This document shows, piece by piece, positions 25,789 to 35,077 of a DNA stretch of 64,000 nt. Below the pieces are notes generated by a model that ran no database searches, had not been told where the DNA came from, and was given only the letters and a program-made list of their open reading frames with translations. Both the position numbers and the translations under genes were made by a program. Location of the stretch: the NCBI GenBank assembly GCA_035362715.1, contig DAOSDU010000003.1:1-64000 (forward strand), written 5' to 3'. The stretch's first letter is position 1. Each line of letters opens with the position of its first letter. This DNA comes from Methanofastidiosum sp. (GTDB lineage Archaea > Methanobacteriota_B > Thermococci > Methanofastidiosales > Methanofastidiosaceae).

Positions 25789-26781
25789 TTACTTGTAAGA
25801 CCCCAAGGTTTTCATGTAGTTTGCTCGCTCATATGCCGAAGGCTCTAAAACTTTCTCCTGAGACATGAGTCCTTGTATCGATTTTATTGATTCATAGTCA
25901 TTTTTAGAAAGCCACTCTGTAACTTCGGTCAAGACTTTTTCAATATGGCCAACGCCGTTTTTTATCAACGCTGATGTCATCATAGAAACATTTGCTCCAG
26001 CCATAATTGATTTTATGACATCTGATCCGGTGTGAACACCGCCTGTGATTGCAATATCCGGCTTTATCTTTCCATACATTATCGCGGCCCATCTTAGCCT
26101 TAGTCTTAGTTCATCGCTATTGCTCAAAACAAGGTTTGGAGTTATTTCAAGATTCTCAATGTCAATATCTGGCTGGTAGAATCTATTGAATATGACAAAA
26201 GCATCAGCACCTGCTTTTTCTAAATTTTTTAATACGTTGGGTGTTGAAGTGAAATAAGGGCAGAGCTTAACTGCCAAAGGGATCCTAATCTTTTGTTTGA
26301 CGCTCTTAACAAGATTATAATAGTTTTCTTCAATTTTTTCAGATTTTGTTGAGATATCAGTTGGGATGTAGTAAATGTTTAGCTCCAGTCCATCTGCTCC
26401 GGCCTGTTCAATCTTTTGTGCATATTTTATCCATCCGCCATCTGAAACACCGTTTAAGCTTCCGATAATTGGGATTTCTGAATTGGCCTTAACTTCCTTT
26501 ACAAGTTCGATATACTCATCCGGGGCAAACTTGAATTCCTTTATCTCTGGAAAATATGTCAAGGCTTCTGCATAACTTTCTGTACCCTGAAGTAGAAATC
26601 TATTCAGCTCCATCTGTTCAATTTCAAGCTGCTCTTCAAATAAAGAGTGCAAAACTACAGCAGCAGCGCCTGACTTCTCAGCTTTTTTAATATTATTTGG
26701 ATTTTCCCATAGGTATGAAGGTGAAGCAACTATGGGATTCTTTAAATTAAGACCCATATAGCTTGTTGAAAGATTAATCAT
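25789..26781 (-). CDS. Dihydroorotate dehydrogenase-like flavoprotein coupled to PFOR
   Basis: 330-residue TIM-barrel protein of the DHOD family ('YMGLNLKNPIVASPSYL', 'GADGLELNIYYIPTD', 'VKLCPYFT', 'ITGGVHTGSDVIKSIMAGA'). Its ATG overlaps the NifJ stop (ATGA) and is preceded by GAGGAAGAG. This uncommon DHOD-like class is known beside pyruvate:ferredoxin oxidoreductase genes in anaerobes, and there is no pyr operon here, so a role in pyrimidine synthesis is doubtful. It may be an FMN-dependent electron-transfer partner. Confidence 0.8.
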   Translation of the reverse strand: MINLSTSYMGLNLKNPIVASPSYLWENPNNIKKAEKSGAAAVVLHSLFEEQLEIEQMELNRFLLQGTESYAEALTYFPEIKEFKFAPDEYIELVKEVKANSEIPIIGSLNGVSDGGWIKYAQKIEQAGADGLELNIYYIPTDISTKSEKIEENYYNLVKSVKQKIRIPLAVKLCPYFTSTPNVLKNLEKAGADAFVIFNRFYQPDIDIENLEITPNLVLSNSDELRLRLRWAAIMYGKIKPDIAITGGVHTGSDVIKSIMAGANVSMMTSALIKNGVGHIEKVLTEVTEWLSKNDYESIKSIQGLMSQEKVLEPSAYERANYMKTLGSYK

Positions 26782-29700
26782 TTCTCTTCCTCTTTTGATA
26801 TTGGCATTTCTGACCAATATTTATAGAAGTTCCACCTTTTTATAACTTGTTTCTGAGACTCGTCTAGGAGTTTCTTTGCCACTTCAGGCTTGCTCCTTAG
26901 TAATATCTTGTATCTAGTTTCATTGTAGATATATTTATCAAGAGTTATTGAAGGCTTGCCTGAATCTAACTGAAGCGGATTTTTACCTTCCTTCTCCAAA
27001 TCTGGATTATATCTCATCAGTGGCCAGTAACCAGACTGAACAGCAGCCTTCTGCTGCTCGGGGCCGTGGATAAGATCATATCCCTGATTGATACAGTGTG
27101 CATAAGCGATAATAATCGATGTGCCTTCGTATGCTTCTGCTTCCAAAAAAGCCTTAACTGTTTGGGCATTATTTGCGCCGAAAGCAACTCTTGCCACGTA
27201 TACATTTCCATAGGCCATCGCCATCATGGCAAGGTCTTTCTTTGGTGTAGGTTTTCCTCCCATGGCAAATTTTGCCACTGCACCAAGGGGTGTTGCTTTT
27301 GACATCTGGCCCCCAGTATTTGAGTAGACTTCAGTGTCAAGAACAAGGATGTTGACATTCTTTCCCAGGGCAAGAACATGGTCAAGGCCACCATACCCTA
27401 TATCATAGGCCCAGCCGTCCCCTCCTAAAATCCACACGCTTTTTTTAGCTAAAGAATCAGCTAAACTCAATAAATTCTTTGCTTCTGGTTTTTGTATGGA
27501 TTTAAGTTTGGCCTTCAACAGCTTTACCATTTCTCGTTGCTTGTTTATCCCTGCCTCGGTATCTTGATTTGTGTTTTTTAGTTCATATACAAGATCCTTT
27601 CCTAAATCATCGGTAAGTTTTTCAACTAACTCCATTGCATATTGCTTTTGTTTGTCTAGGGCCAATCTCATACCAAGCCCGAACTCTGCAGTATCTTCGA
27701 AAAGAGAGTTTGACCATGTTGGGCCACGCCCATCCTTATTTTTGGTGTATGGTGTAGTTGGGAGATTTCCTCCATAAATTGATGAGCATCCTGTAGCATT
27801 GGCTATTACCGCTCTATCTCCAAACAATTGGGTCATTAACTTCACGTAAGGAGTTTGGCCGCAGCCTGAGCAAGCGCCTGAAAATTCAAACAGAGGCTCT
27901 AAAAGCTGAATATCCTTTACAGTTGTAACATTTAATTTCTCACGATCAACATAGGGAATAGATTCAAAGAAATTCCAGTTTCCTTTTTCCCTATCGAGTA
28001 TAGGATCCTTAAACTCCATATTTATGGCCTTTAATTTTGGATCCTGTTTGTTTTTTGCGGGGCATGTTTCATAGCAGAGTTTACATCCGGTACAGTCTTC
28101 TGGTGATGCCTGAACAGTATACATATAATCTTTAAATTGCGAAAACTTTGCCTCAACGTGTTTAAAGGAATCCGGCGCACCCTTTAATGAATCTTTTTGA
28201 TAAACTTTAGCCCTGATAACTGCATGTGGGCAGACAAAGGCACATTTACCACATTGTATACATGTAACAGGGTCCCATACTGGGATATCAAGTGATATAT
28301 TTCTTTTTTCCCACTTAGTTGTTCCAGTTGGATATGTGCCATCATGAGGAAATACGCTTACAGGGAGATCGTTTCCCTTACCTATAATCATCTTGGATAT
28401 AGCATTTTTGACATAATCAGGGGCTTCTTCTGGCATCGAGGATTTTAAATCAAAGGTGCTTGTGGCCTTTTCAGGTACCTTAACTTCATGGAGATTGTCA
28501 ATGGCCTTATCAATCGCTTCATAGTTCATCTTTAATATCTTCTCTCCCTTTCGGCCGTATGTTTTCGCTGTGAACTTTTTAATTGATGCAATTGCATCTT
28601 CTTTTGGGACCACATTACTCAAGGCAAAGAAACATGTCTGCATAATTGTATTTATTCTAACTCCAAGCCCTATCTCTCTTGCTATATCATAAGCATCAAT
28701 TGTATAAAATTTAATTTTTTTATCTATTATCTCCTGCTGGACATTTCTAGGGAGCTGATCCCACACCTCTTCCTTCGGATATGGGCTATTCAAGAGGAAT
28801 ATCGAATTCTTTTCAGCAACACTTAGCATGTCATATTTATCTAAAAATGAACATTGATGGCATGCCACAAAGTTTGCCCTATCAATTAGGTAAGGAGATC
28901 TTATTGGATCCGGTCCAAATCGCAAATATGAAATTGTAAGCGATCCTGCCTTCTTTGAATCATAATAAAAGAAACCTTGGGCATAGTTGTCTGTTTCTTC
29001 ACCTATTATTTTTATTGAACTCTTGTTCGCGCTGACTGTACCATCAGCACCTAGGCCAAAGAATACAGCTCTTGTCCTGTTTTCTGGCTCAACGAAAAAG
29101 TTTGGATCGTAATCTAAGCTTTGATGTGTTACGTCATCATTAATTCCGACAGTAAATCTGTGCTTGGGCGTGCTCTTTTTTAGTTCATCAAATACTGCCT
29201 TAGCCATTGAAGGTTTAAAATCTTTTGAGGATAGTCCGTAAATACCTCCAACTATTTTTGGCATCTTCTCCATCTTTAGCAAGCCGTCTGAGAATGCTGA
29301 AGATATGGCAGTTGTAACATCAAGGTAAAGAGGCTCTCCCAAGGCGCCTGGCTCTTTAGTTCTATCAAGAACTGCAATACTTTTTACAGATAAGGGCAGT
29401 GACGAAATAAAGTGTTTCAATGAAAATGGTCTGAAAAGTCGCACCTTTAAGACTCCTACCTTTTCACCTTTCTTATTAAGATAGTTCACAGTTTCTTCTA
29501 CAGTTTCGGCACCGCTTCCCATAATAATAATAATTCTTTCAGCATCTGGTGAGCCCTCATACTGGAAGAGTTTGTACTGCCTGCCAGCAATCTTTGCAAA
29601 TTTGTCCATGGCCTCCTGCACCAAATCCGGGCAGGCATTATAATAAGGATTTATTGTTTCCCTCGCTTGGAAAAATGTATCCGGGTTATGGGATGTTCCT

Positions 29701-30347
29701 CTTATGATTGGATTATCAGGTGACAGGGCTCTTGCACGATGAGCCCTTACCAGATCCTCGTCTATCATCTGCTTTAAATCTGAAAGTGTTAAACGTTCAA
29801 CTTTTGAAGTTTCAGCAGAAGTCCTAAATCCATCAAAGAAGTGTAAGAACGGGACTCTTGATTTCAAGGTTGCAGCCTGAGCAATAATTGAGAGGTCCAT
29901 TACTTCTTGAACAGAGTTTGATGCCAGAAGTGCAAATCCAGTTGAACGCACTGACATTACATCGCTATGGTCACCAAAAATTGACAGTGCATGTGTTGCA
30001 AGGGCCCTAGCACTTACATGAAAAACAGTAGAAGTAAGCTCCCCTGCTATTTTGTACATGTTGGGGATCATTAAAAGAAGTCCTTGAGATGCGGTAAAAG
30101 TAGTAGTGAGTGCACCTCGCTGTAAAGAACCGTGAACAGTACCAGATGCCCCTCCTTCGCTTTGCATCTCAGTCACATTAGGAACTGTGCCCCAAATATT
30201 GGGCTCTCCTTCAGATGCCCACTGATCGGATAACTCCCCCATTGTAGAAGAAGGAGTTATAGGATATATTGATATGACTTCATTAACATGATAAGCTGTA
30301 TATGCGGCAGCTTCGTTTCCGTCAATAGTAACCACAGGTCTTTTCAT
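26778..30347 (-). CDS. nifJ: Single-chain pyruvate:ferredoxin oxidoreductase (NifJ type)
   Basis: Interconverts pyruvate and acetyl-CoA plus CO2 with ferredoxin. 1189 residues with the full multidomain order: pyrimidine-binding alpha domain ('EVISIYPITPSSTMGE'), domain II/gamma, two 4Fe-4S motifs 'CIQCGKCAFVCP' and 'CTGCKLCYETCP', then the TPP beta domain with 'GACSGCGQTPYVKLM' and 'LGGDGWAYDIGYGG'. Archaea usually carry four separate subunits. The fused bacterial form suggests horizontal acquisition. GGTGAAATAATT precedes the ATG. Confidence 0.96.
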   Translation of the reverse strand: MKRPVVTIDGNEAAAYTAYHVNEVISIYPITPSSTMGELSDQWASEGEPNIWGTVPNVTEMQSEGGASGTVHGSLQRGALTTTFTASQGLLLMIPNMYKIAGELTSTVFHVSARALATHALSIFGDHSDVMSVRSTGFALLASNSVQEVMDLSIIAQAATLKSRVPFLHFFDGFRTSAETSKVERLTLSDLKQMIDEDLVRAHRARALSPDNPIIRGTSHNPDTFFQARETINPYYNACPDLVQEAMDKFAKIAGRQYKLFQYEGSPDAERIIIIMGSGAETVEETVNYLNKKGEKVGVLKVRLFRPFSLKHFISSLPLSVKSIAVLDRTKEPGALGEPLYLDVTTAISSAFSDGLLKMEKMPKIVGGIYGLSSKDFKPSMAKAVFDELKKSTPKHRFTVGINDDVTHQSLDYDPNFFVEPENRTRAVFFGLGADGTVSANKSSIKIIGEETDNYAQGFFYYDSKKAGSLTISYLRFGPDPIRSPYLIDRANFVACHQCSFLDKYDMLSVAEKNSIFLLNSPYPKEEVWDQLPRNVQQEIIDKKIKFYTIDAYDIAREIGLGVRINTIMQTCFFALSNVVPKEDAIASIKKFTAKTYGRKGEKILKMNYEAIDKAIDNLHEVKVPEKATSTFDLKSSMPEEAPDYVKNAISKMIIGKGNDLPVSVFPHDGTYPTGTTKWEKRNISLDIPVWDPVTCIQCGKCAFVCPHAVIRAKVYQKDSLKGAPDSFKHVEAKFSQFKDYMYTVQASPEDCTGCKLCYETCPAKNKQDPKLKAINMEFKDPILDREKGNWNFFESIPYVDREKLNVTTVKDIQLLEPLFEFSGACSGCGQTPYVKLMTQLFGDRAVIANATGCSSIYGGNLPTTPYTKNKDGRGPTWSNSLFEDTAEFGLGMRLALDKQKQYAMELVEKLTDDLGKDLVYELKNTNQDTEAGINKQREMVKLLKAKLKSIQKPEAKNLLSLADSLAKKSVWILGGDGWAYDIGYGGLDHVLALGKNVNILVLDTEVYSNTGGQMSKATPLGAVAKFAMGGKPTPKKDLAMMAMAYGNVYVARVAFGANNAQTVKAFLEAEAYEGTSIIIAYAHCINQGYDLIHGPEQQKAAVQSGYWPLMRYNPDLEKEGKNPLQLDSGKPSITLDKYIYNETRYKILLRSKPEVAKKLLDESQKQVIKRWNFYKYWSEMPISKEEEK

Positions 30348-30519
30348 AATTATTTCACCATTAACGTATTAGTCTGTATTTTGAATTAAAAAAAATTAAA
30401 ATATAAGGTTATCCCATGGGCCGATTTTCAGGAAAAGAAAATAGATGCCTAAAAGACAATCCAATTAAAAAACCGAAACTATTATAAAACCTAATATAAT
30501 GCATAAGTTAGGTAGATTT

Positions 30520-30813
30520 ATGAGTTCAATTAGGATTATAGTTCTTGACGTTTTAAAACCTCATAAACCAATACTCCCCGATTTTGCAAATAAGTTAGCC
30601 GAAATCCCCGGGATTATAGGTGTCAATATCTCCGTCGTTGAGATAGACCAAAAAACTGAAACAGTGAAACTTTCGATACAAGGAGATTCAATTGATTATG
30701 AGTTATTAAAAGAGGAGATAGAAAAGCTCGGCGGCACCGTCCACAGTATAGATAAAGTTGCCGCAGGTAAAAGGATCATACCTGAAGTTGAGACTTTACA
30801 GGACAGATCTTAA
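30520..30813 (+). CDS. DUF211-family protein
   Basis: 97 residues, ferredoxin-like alpha/beta fold. 'IRIIVLDVLKPHKPILPDFA' and 'LAEIPGIIGVNISVVEID' are characteristic of archaeal DUF211. The ATG at 30520 is six bases after AGGT; the frame-opening ATG at 30499 is rejected. Homologues have been seen as multimeric, possibly metal-binding proteins, but the function is unknown. Confidence 0.85.
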   Translation: MSSIRIIVLDVLKPHKPILPDFANKLAEIPGIIGVNISVVEIDQKTETVKLSIQGDSIDYELLKEEIEKLGGTVHSIDKVAAGKRIIPEVETLQDRS

Positions 30814-30815
30814 GT

Positions 30816-31100
30816 TCAGCCCCTGTTTTTCCTTATCTCTTTTGATATTTTTCTAAGTATCTCATTTTTGGAGAACTTTTTTTCAACTATAAATCTCCCA
30901 AGATTTCTGTCATCTTTTCCCTGCTCTTTAGGGTACCTTGAGTTCTTCTCAATCTCATGATTTATCCCGATAGCCTCTAGAGCTTTTTTGATCTCATCGA
31001 ATTTTGGGTGGTCCAATGCCAAATTTTTTGGAATTTTTCTGCCGTCTTTCTTTGAAAGATTTTTGTCAAGATAAGATGGCCATATAATATAGTCCTTCAA
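30816..31100 (-). CDS. srp19: Signal recognition particle protein SRP19
   Basis: 94-residue SRP assembly protein that binds helices 6 and 8 of SRP RNA and enables SRP54 loading. 'IIWPSYLDKNLSKKDGRKIP' near the N-terminus is the family signature, and the tail is very basic. TTG start after GGGGATCATT. Convergent with the DUF211 gene. Confidence 0.95.
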   Translation of the reverse strand: MKDYIIWPSYLDKNLSKKDGRKIPKNLALDHPKFDEIKKALEAIGINHEIEKNSRYPKEQGKDDRNLGRFIVEKKFSKNEILRKISKEIRKNRG

Positions 31101-31162
31101 AATGATCCCCCTAAGCTTTTAAATAATCATTTGACAGAATATAAAAGTGTATTGGTGAATTT

Positions 31163-31525
31163 ATGCATGAACTTTCCCTTGCCGATGGCATGTTAAAGAC
31201 TATATTGGCGGCAGCAGAAAAAGAAAAGGCCAAGAAAATAAAATCAATTAAGCTAGAGATGGGCGAGATCCTCCTAGTTAATACTGAGCAACTTACCTTC
31301 TGTTTTGATGTAATTTCAAAAGGAACAATCGCAGAAGATGCCAAACTCGACATAACATATCTAAAACCGAGAGTCCACTGCAATAAGTGCAATAAGGAGT
31401 TTAATATTAAATCTGATAAAGATTTTCCCATACTTGCAATGACCTGCGAGTGTGGCTCAAATGATGTCACAATACTCTCAGGTAGGGAGTTTAATATTAA
31501 ATCTATCAAAATTGAAGAGGATTAA
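31163..31525 (+). CDS. hypA: Hydrogenase nickel-insertion protein HypA
   Basis: 120 residues. N-terminal 'MHELSLADGML' gives the Ni-binding His2/Glu3. The zinc domain has 'CNKCNKEF' and 'TCECGSNDV' (CxxC pairs). With HypB it delivers nickel to NiFe hydrogenases. No hydrogenase gene is in the window. A 19-bp in-frame direct repeat encodes 'EFNIKS' twice, at about residues 79-84 and 109-114. GGTGAATTT precedes the ATG. Confidence 0.93.
   Translation: MHELSLADGMLKTILAAAEKEKAKKIKSIKLEMGEILLVNTEQLTFCFDVISKGTIAEDAKLDITYLKPRVHCNKCNKEFNIKSDKDFPILAMTCECGSNDVTILSGREFNIKSIKIEED
31396..31504 (+). repeat. 19-bp in-frame direct repeat inside hypA
   Basis: GGAGTTTAATATTAAATCT occurs at 31396-31414 and 31486-31504, exactly 90 bases (30 codons) apart, encoding EFNIKS in both places. 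The first copy lies just after the first zinc CxxC pair, the second at the C-terminal strand. Confidence 0.85.
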
Positions 31526-32688
31526 TTCTTAGAAAGAAACCTTTCCATCCTGTCGCACGCTTCATTTATCTTATCTTTTTTGAGAGGGTACGCAAGTCTC
31601 ACAAATTCATCAGAGTATGGGCCAAATGCAGCTCCAGGAACTGTGACAACCTTTTCTTGATTCAACAGTTTTTCAGAAAACTCTTCTGACTTCATTTTTG
31701 TTTGTGATATGTTCATAAATAAATAGAATGCACCTTCAGGTTTGATTGCACTCACTCCGTTCATTTCCTGAATTCTTTTCAAAAGTAGGTCTCTTCTATC
31801 TCTAAATTCATCTCGCATGTTATCAACAAAATGATGAGGTCCTTTAAGGGCTTCCAAGGCACCATACTGTGCAAATGTATTATTGCATACCGGCCCATAC
31901 ATGTGCAGTTTTAGCATTCTGTCAAATAGGCTTTCATCCTTTGAAGACAGGTATCCAACCCTCCACCCGGTCATAGAATAAGTTTTTGAAAACGAGTTAA
32001 CCGTTATAACATTCTCTTCCATACCGTTAAGAGATGCCATGCTTACGTGTTTTTTGCCATCATAGATAAGACTCTCATAAACTTCATCAGATATTACTCT
32101 TAGATTATATTCCATTATTATATCAGAAATCTTCTCCAAGTCACTCTTTTTCATGACGGCGCCAGTTGGATTTGAAGGAGAATTCAGTATCAATAGTTCC
32201 GTCTTTTCAGTTATTTTTTCTTCTAAAAGTTCAGGATTTAAGATAAAGCTTTCATCTTCCTTGCATTCAACTTCTATCGGGATTCCTCCAGAAAGCATGA
32301 CTGTCGGAACATAGGCAACAAATGCAGGCGATGGAACAATGACCCCGTCTCCAGTCTTAATTGACGACTGAATTGCAAGTGATAAGGCTTCTCCCCCGCC
32401 GATGGTGACCATGATTTCATTCTCAGATACATCAATGTTATTTTGTTTTTTCATCTTTTCAGAAATGGCCTGCCTCAACTCTAAGATTCCAGAATTTGGG
32501 GAATAGTAAGTTTTTCCCTCTTTTAGGGCTTTAATAGCGGCTTCAATTATGTGCGGCGGTGTATCAAAATCCGGCTCCCCTATCCCAAGACTTATTATAC
32601 CTTCCATGCTCTGTGCAAGGTCAAATAGTTTTCTGATACCTGATTTTGGTATCTTGTCTAGTGATGACGATATAGAATGTTCCGACAT
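31522..32688 (-). CDS. Class I/II aminotransferase (aspartate-type)
   Basis: 388-residue PLP enzyme of fold type I. 'GIGEPDFDTPPHI' near residue 36, 'LNSPSNPTGAVM', 'ISDEVYESLIYDG' and PLP-lysine segment 'NSFSKTYSMTGWRVGYLSS' (about 230-248) are intact. Substrate may be aspartate, aromatic or other amino acids; sequence alone does not settle it. AGAGGAAGAGAAT precedes the ATG. The stop overlaps the hypA end. Confidence 0.9.
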   Translation of the reverse strand: MSEHSISSSLDKIPKSGIRKLFDLAQSMEGIISLGIGEPDFDTPPHIIEAAIKALKEGKTYYSPNSGILELRQAISEKMKKQNNIDVSENEIMVTIGGGEALSLAIQSSIKTGDGVIVPSPAFVAYVPTVMLSGGIPIEVECKEDESFILNPELLEEKITEKTELLILNSPSNPTGAVMKKSDLEKISDIIMEYNLRVISDEVYESLIYDGKKHVSMASLNGMEENVITVNSFSKTYSMTGWRVGYLSSKDESLFDRMLKLHMYGPVCNNTFAQYGALEALKGPHHFVDNMRDEFRDRRDLLLKRIQEMNGVSAIKPEGAFYLFMNISQTKMKSEEFSEKLLNQEKVVTVPGAAFGPYSDEFVRLAYPLKKDKINEACDRMERFLSKN

Positions 32689-32699
32689 ATTCTCTTCCT

Positions 32700-34079
32700 C
32701 TAAAAGTCAAAAAGTGTTTTTTGCTGATTCCTTTTCTTGTCCTCTCTATGATTTTCTGCTTCTTTCGGGGGTTCCTTTTCTTTTTGAGCAGTTTCTTTCT
32801 TTGATTCTATCTTTTTGTCAGTTTTTATTGGAACTGCCTCAATTTTCTCCTTTTTTTCTGGCTCCTTTAAAAGCTCTTCTCTTGCCAATTCAATTTTCCT
32901 ATAATTTTTCTCATCGATAAACTTTATTTCTTCCATGTCAAATTCAAAAAAGTTAGATATGAGGACCCCTTTTCGTGGATTAAGGAACAATGCTGATATC
33001 ATAGGTAGATAAGACCTCGCAACTTTTCTGGAGCAATGGCACTTTTTCCCAATCTTCTCAAGGAGTATCTTGTTCATCTCCCTTCTCTTTTTTGAGGAAC
33101 CTAACACCTGAAAATATTTTGGGGGGGAAAATGGGATGTATCTTGATTCACTTACCCCGGCAACAGAAACTCCGCCAGTCATGAGGTCTGATGCATACTT
33201 CCACATGGAATAATTTCTAGTATTGAAAGCCCTTTTCAGATAAATATCTGCCTTTGAAAGATGATTCATAGCTTGAAGTAGGTCTTTTCCTCTGTACGCC
33301 TTGGGAGTGTTTTCGTCAATCCAAAGAAGAAGCTCATCCGGTTTTTTATCAACATCAAAAAAGTCTTTTCTGACATCAATTGAGTTTGACATGTAAAGTT
33401 TTGATAGGGCCTCGAATATTGAAGCCTCTGTATCCCTAGAGCCAACTAGCTTCTCATCGCCTTTCACCAATTTATTGCCCAAGGAGTCAAGATCATTAAT
33501 TGCTGCACGCATATCCCCAGCTGACTGTTCTGCTATCTTCATGAGGGTTTCATCCTCTACATGAATCCCCTCGGCGACAGCTATCTCTTTCAATCTGGCA
33601 AAGACAGTCCTCGATTGGAGCCTTTTGAACTGGACAAGCTTACAGTTGTCTCTTATCGCCTGAGATACTTCCCAGTAGCTGTTTGCAGTAAGAATGATTG
33701 GATTTTGTGTATTCTTTATTATCTCAAGTAAAGCCTTTGACCCTCCAAAATCTTCCTTTCCGTGAATATTGTCTGCCTCGTCCAGTAAAATTATTTTCTT
33801 GTAACCAAAAAGAGTCTTTGAAGTAGAGGCGTTGCCAACAATTCTGTTCAATACAGTCTGGTCTCTTTTATCGCTGGCATTTAGCTCTATTAGATCATAT
33901 CCAAGCTCTTTTGACAGTACCTTTACCATCGTGGTCTTGCCACTACCAGGCGGTCCATAGATCAGGAGCGCTTTCTTTTCTGTTCCCCAGGTATTTATCC
34001 ACGCTAGAATATCTTTTACAAGTGCCTGTTGACCTTTTATTTCAGAAAAATTTTTTGGAAAGTATTTTTCAACAAGCAT
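32700..34079 (-). CDS. rfcL: Replication factor C large subunit
   Basis: AAA+ clamp-loader large subunit, 459 residues. It begins MLVEKYFPKNFSEIKGQQ, followed by Walker A 'YGPPGSGKTTM', Walker B 'ILLDEADNI' and a lysine/glutamate-rich tail ending in a PCNA-interacting box 'QKTLFDF'. The start is set at ATG 34079, since the 24 codons upstream overlap rfcS and do not belong to the family. Eight bases after rfcS, so the two clamp-loader genes form an operon. Confidence 0.96.
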   Translation of the reverse strand: MLVEKYFPKNFSEIKGQQALVKDILAWINTWGTEKKALLIYGPPGSGKTTMVKVLSKELGYDLIELNASDKRDQTVLNRIVGNASTSKTLFGYKKIILLDEADNIHGKEDFGGSKALLEIIKNTQNPIILTANSYWEVSQAIRDNCKLVQFKRLQSRTVFARLKEIAVAEGIHVEDETLMKIAEQSAGDMRAAINDLDSLGNKLVKGDEKLVGSRDTEASIFEALSKLYMSNSIDVRKDFFDVDKKPDELLLWIDENTPKAYRGKDLLQAMNHLSKADIYLKRAFNTRNYSMWKYASDLMTGGVSVAGVSESRYIPFSPPKYFQVLGSSKKRREMNKILLEKIGKKCHCSRKVARSYLPMISALFLNPRKGVLISNFFEFDMEEIKFIDEKNYRKIELAREELLKEPEKKEKIEAVPIKTDKKIESKKETAQKEKEPPKEAENHREDKKRNQQKTLFDF

Positions 34080-34086
34080 ATTATCG

Positions 34087-35034
34087 TTATCCTGTGGAAA
34101 GACTGGCGAGAAGGTATTCAAGCTGGATAAATTCATTTGCCCCCTGCACAAGCCTGAAATCTGCCTCGCCTATCATATCAACAATTCTAACTTTTTCTTT
34201 GTCAGAAACTTCTAAATTGAATGTTTCTCTGTGCATCTGCATTATTATGTCTTCACCGGACAATCCCTGCCCCAAAAGAAGTTCCTGAAGTATTTTTCTC
34301 GATGAAATGAAATCACCAGAAAGAGCGACTTTCATCATGTTTTTTATCTCTTCAGGTTTCGCCCTTGAAGAGACTTGATACACTAAACTTTCTGTTATTG
34401 AATCCCCTATACCTGATGAAGACTGGAGGGCGTTTATCGCCTTTCTCATGTCCCCTTCAGAAACATAGGCAATCGCATCAAGACCGTCTTCCTTAAGGTC
34501 AATTTTTTCTTCTTTGGCTATCTTCCTAATCATGGTCTTTACAGCATCAGTTGACAATGGGCCGAACCTGAATACCGCACATCTGGACTGGATTGGGTCA
34601 ATAATTCTTGAGGAGTAATTACATGAAAGGATGAATCTGCAGGTCGAAGTATAGACCTCCATAGTTCTCCTCAAAGCATTCTGCGCATCCGAGGTAAGGG
34701 CATCAGATTCATCTAAAAATATTATCTTGAAATCTCCACCTATTGGTTTAGTTCTTGCAAAGTCCTTAATTTTCTCTCTCACAACGTTTATACCTCTCTC
34801 GTCTGAGGCATTCGTCTCTTGGAAATTTTGCTTCCAATAATCACCAAAAATCTCCTTTGCAAGGGCTATGGCTGCTGTGGTCTTTCCAACCCCGGGCGGG
34901 CCAGCAAATAGCAAGTGTGGCATTGATTTCTTATCAACATAAGATTTAAGTCTTCTAATTATGGGATCTCTTCCAACTATATCATCAAGCTTTTGAGGCC
35001 TGTACTTTTCTGTCCAGGGTTTTTCAAACTCCAT
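34087..35034 (-). CDS. rfcS: Replication factor C small subunit
   Basis: 315-residue AAA+ ATPase, several copies of which form the clamp loader with RfcL. 'PWTEKYRPQKLDDIVG' at the N-terminus, Walker A 'FAGPPGVGKTTAA', Walker B 'IIFLDESDALT', the SRC motif 'IQSRCAVF' and no intein. GTGAGTTA precedes the ATG. It loads PCNA for DNA replication. Confidence 0.97.
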   Translation of the reverse strand: MEFEKPWTEKYRPQKLDDIVGRDPIIRRLKSYVDKKSMPHLLFAGPPGVGKTTAAIALAKEIFGDYWKQNFQETNASDERGINVVREKIKDFARTKPIGGDFKIIFLDESDALTSDAQNALRRTMEVYTSTCRFILSCNYSSRIIDPIQSRCAVFRFGPLSTDAVKTMIRKIAKEEKIDLKEDGLDAIAYVSEGDMRKAINALQSSSGIGDSITESLVYQVSSRAKPEEIKNMMKVALSGDFISSRKILQELLLGQGLSGEDIIMQMHRETFNLEVSDKEKVRIVDMIGEADFRLVQGANEFIQLEYLLASLSTG

Positions 35035-35077
35035 TAACTCACAACCAATTATGTTAATTATCTAAAATATTTAAGTC

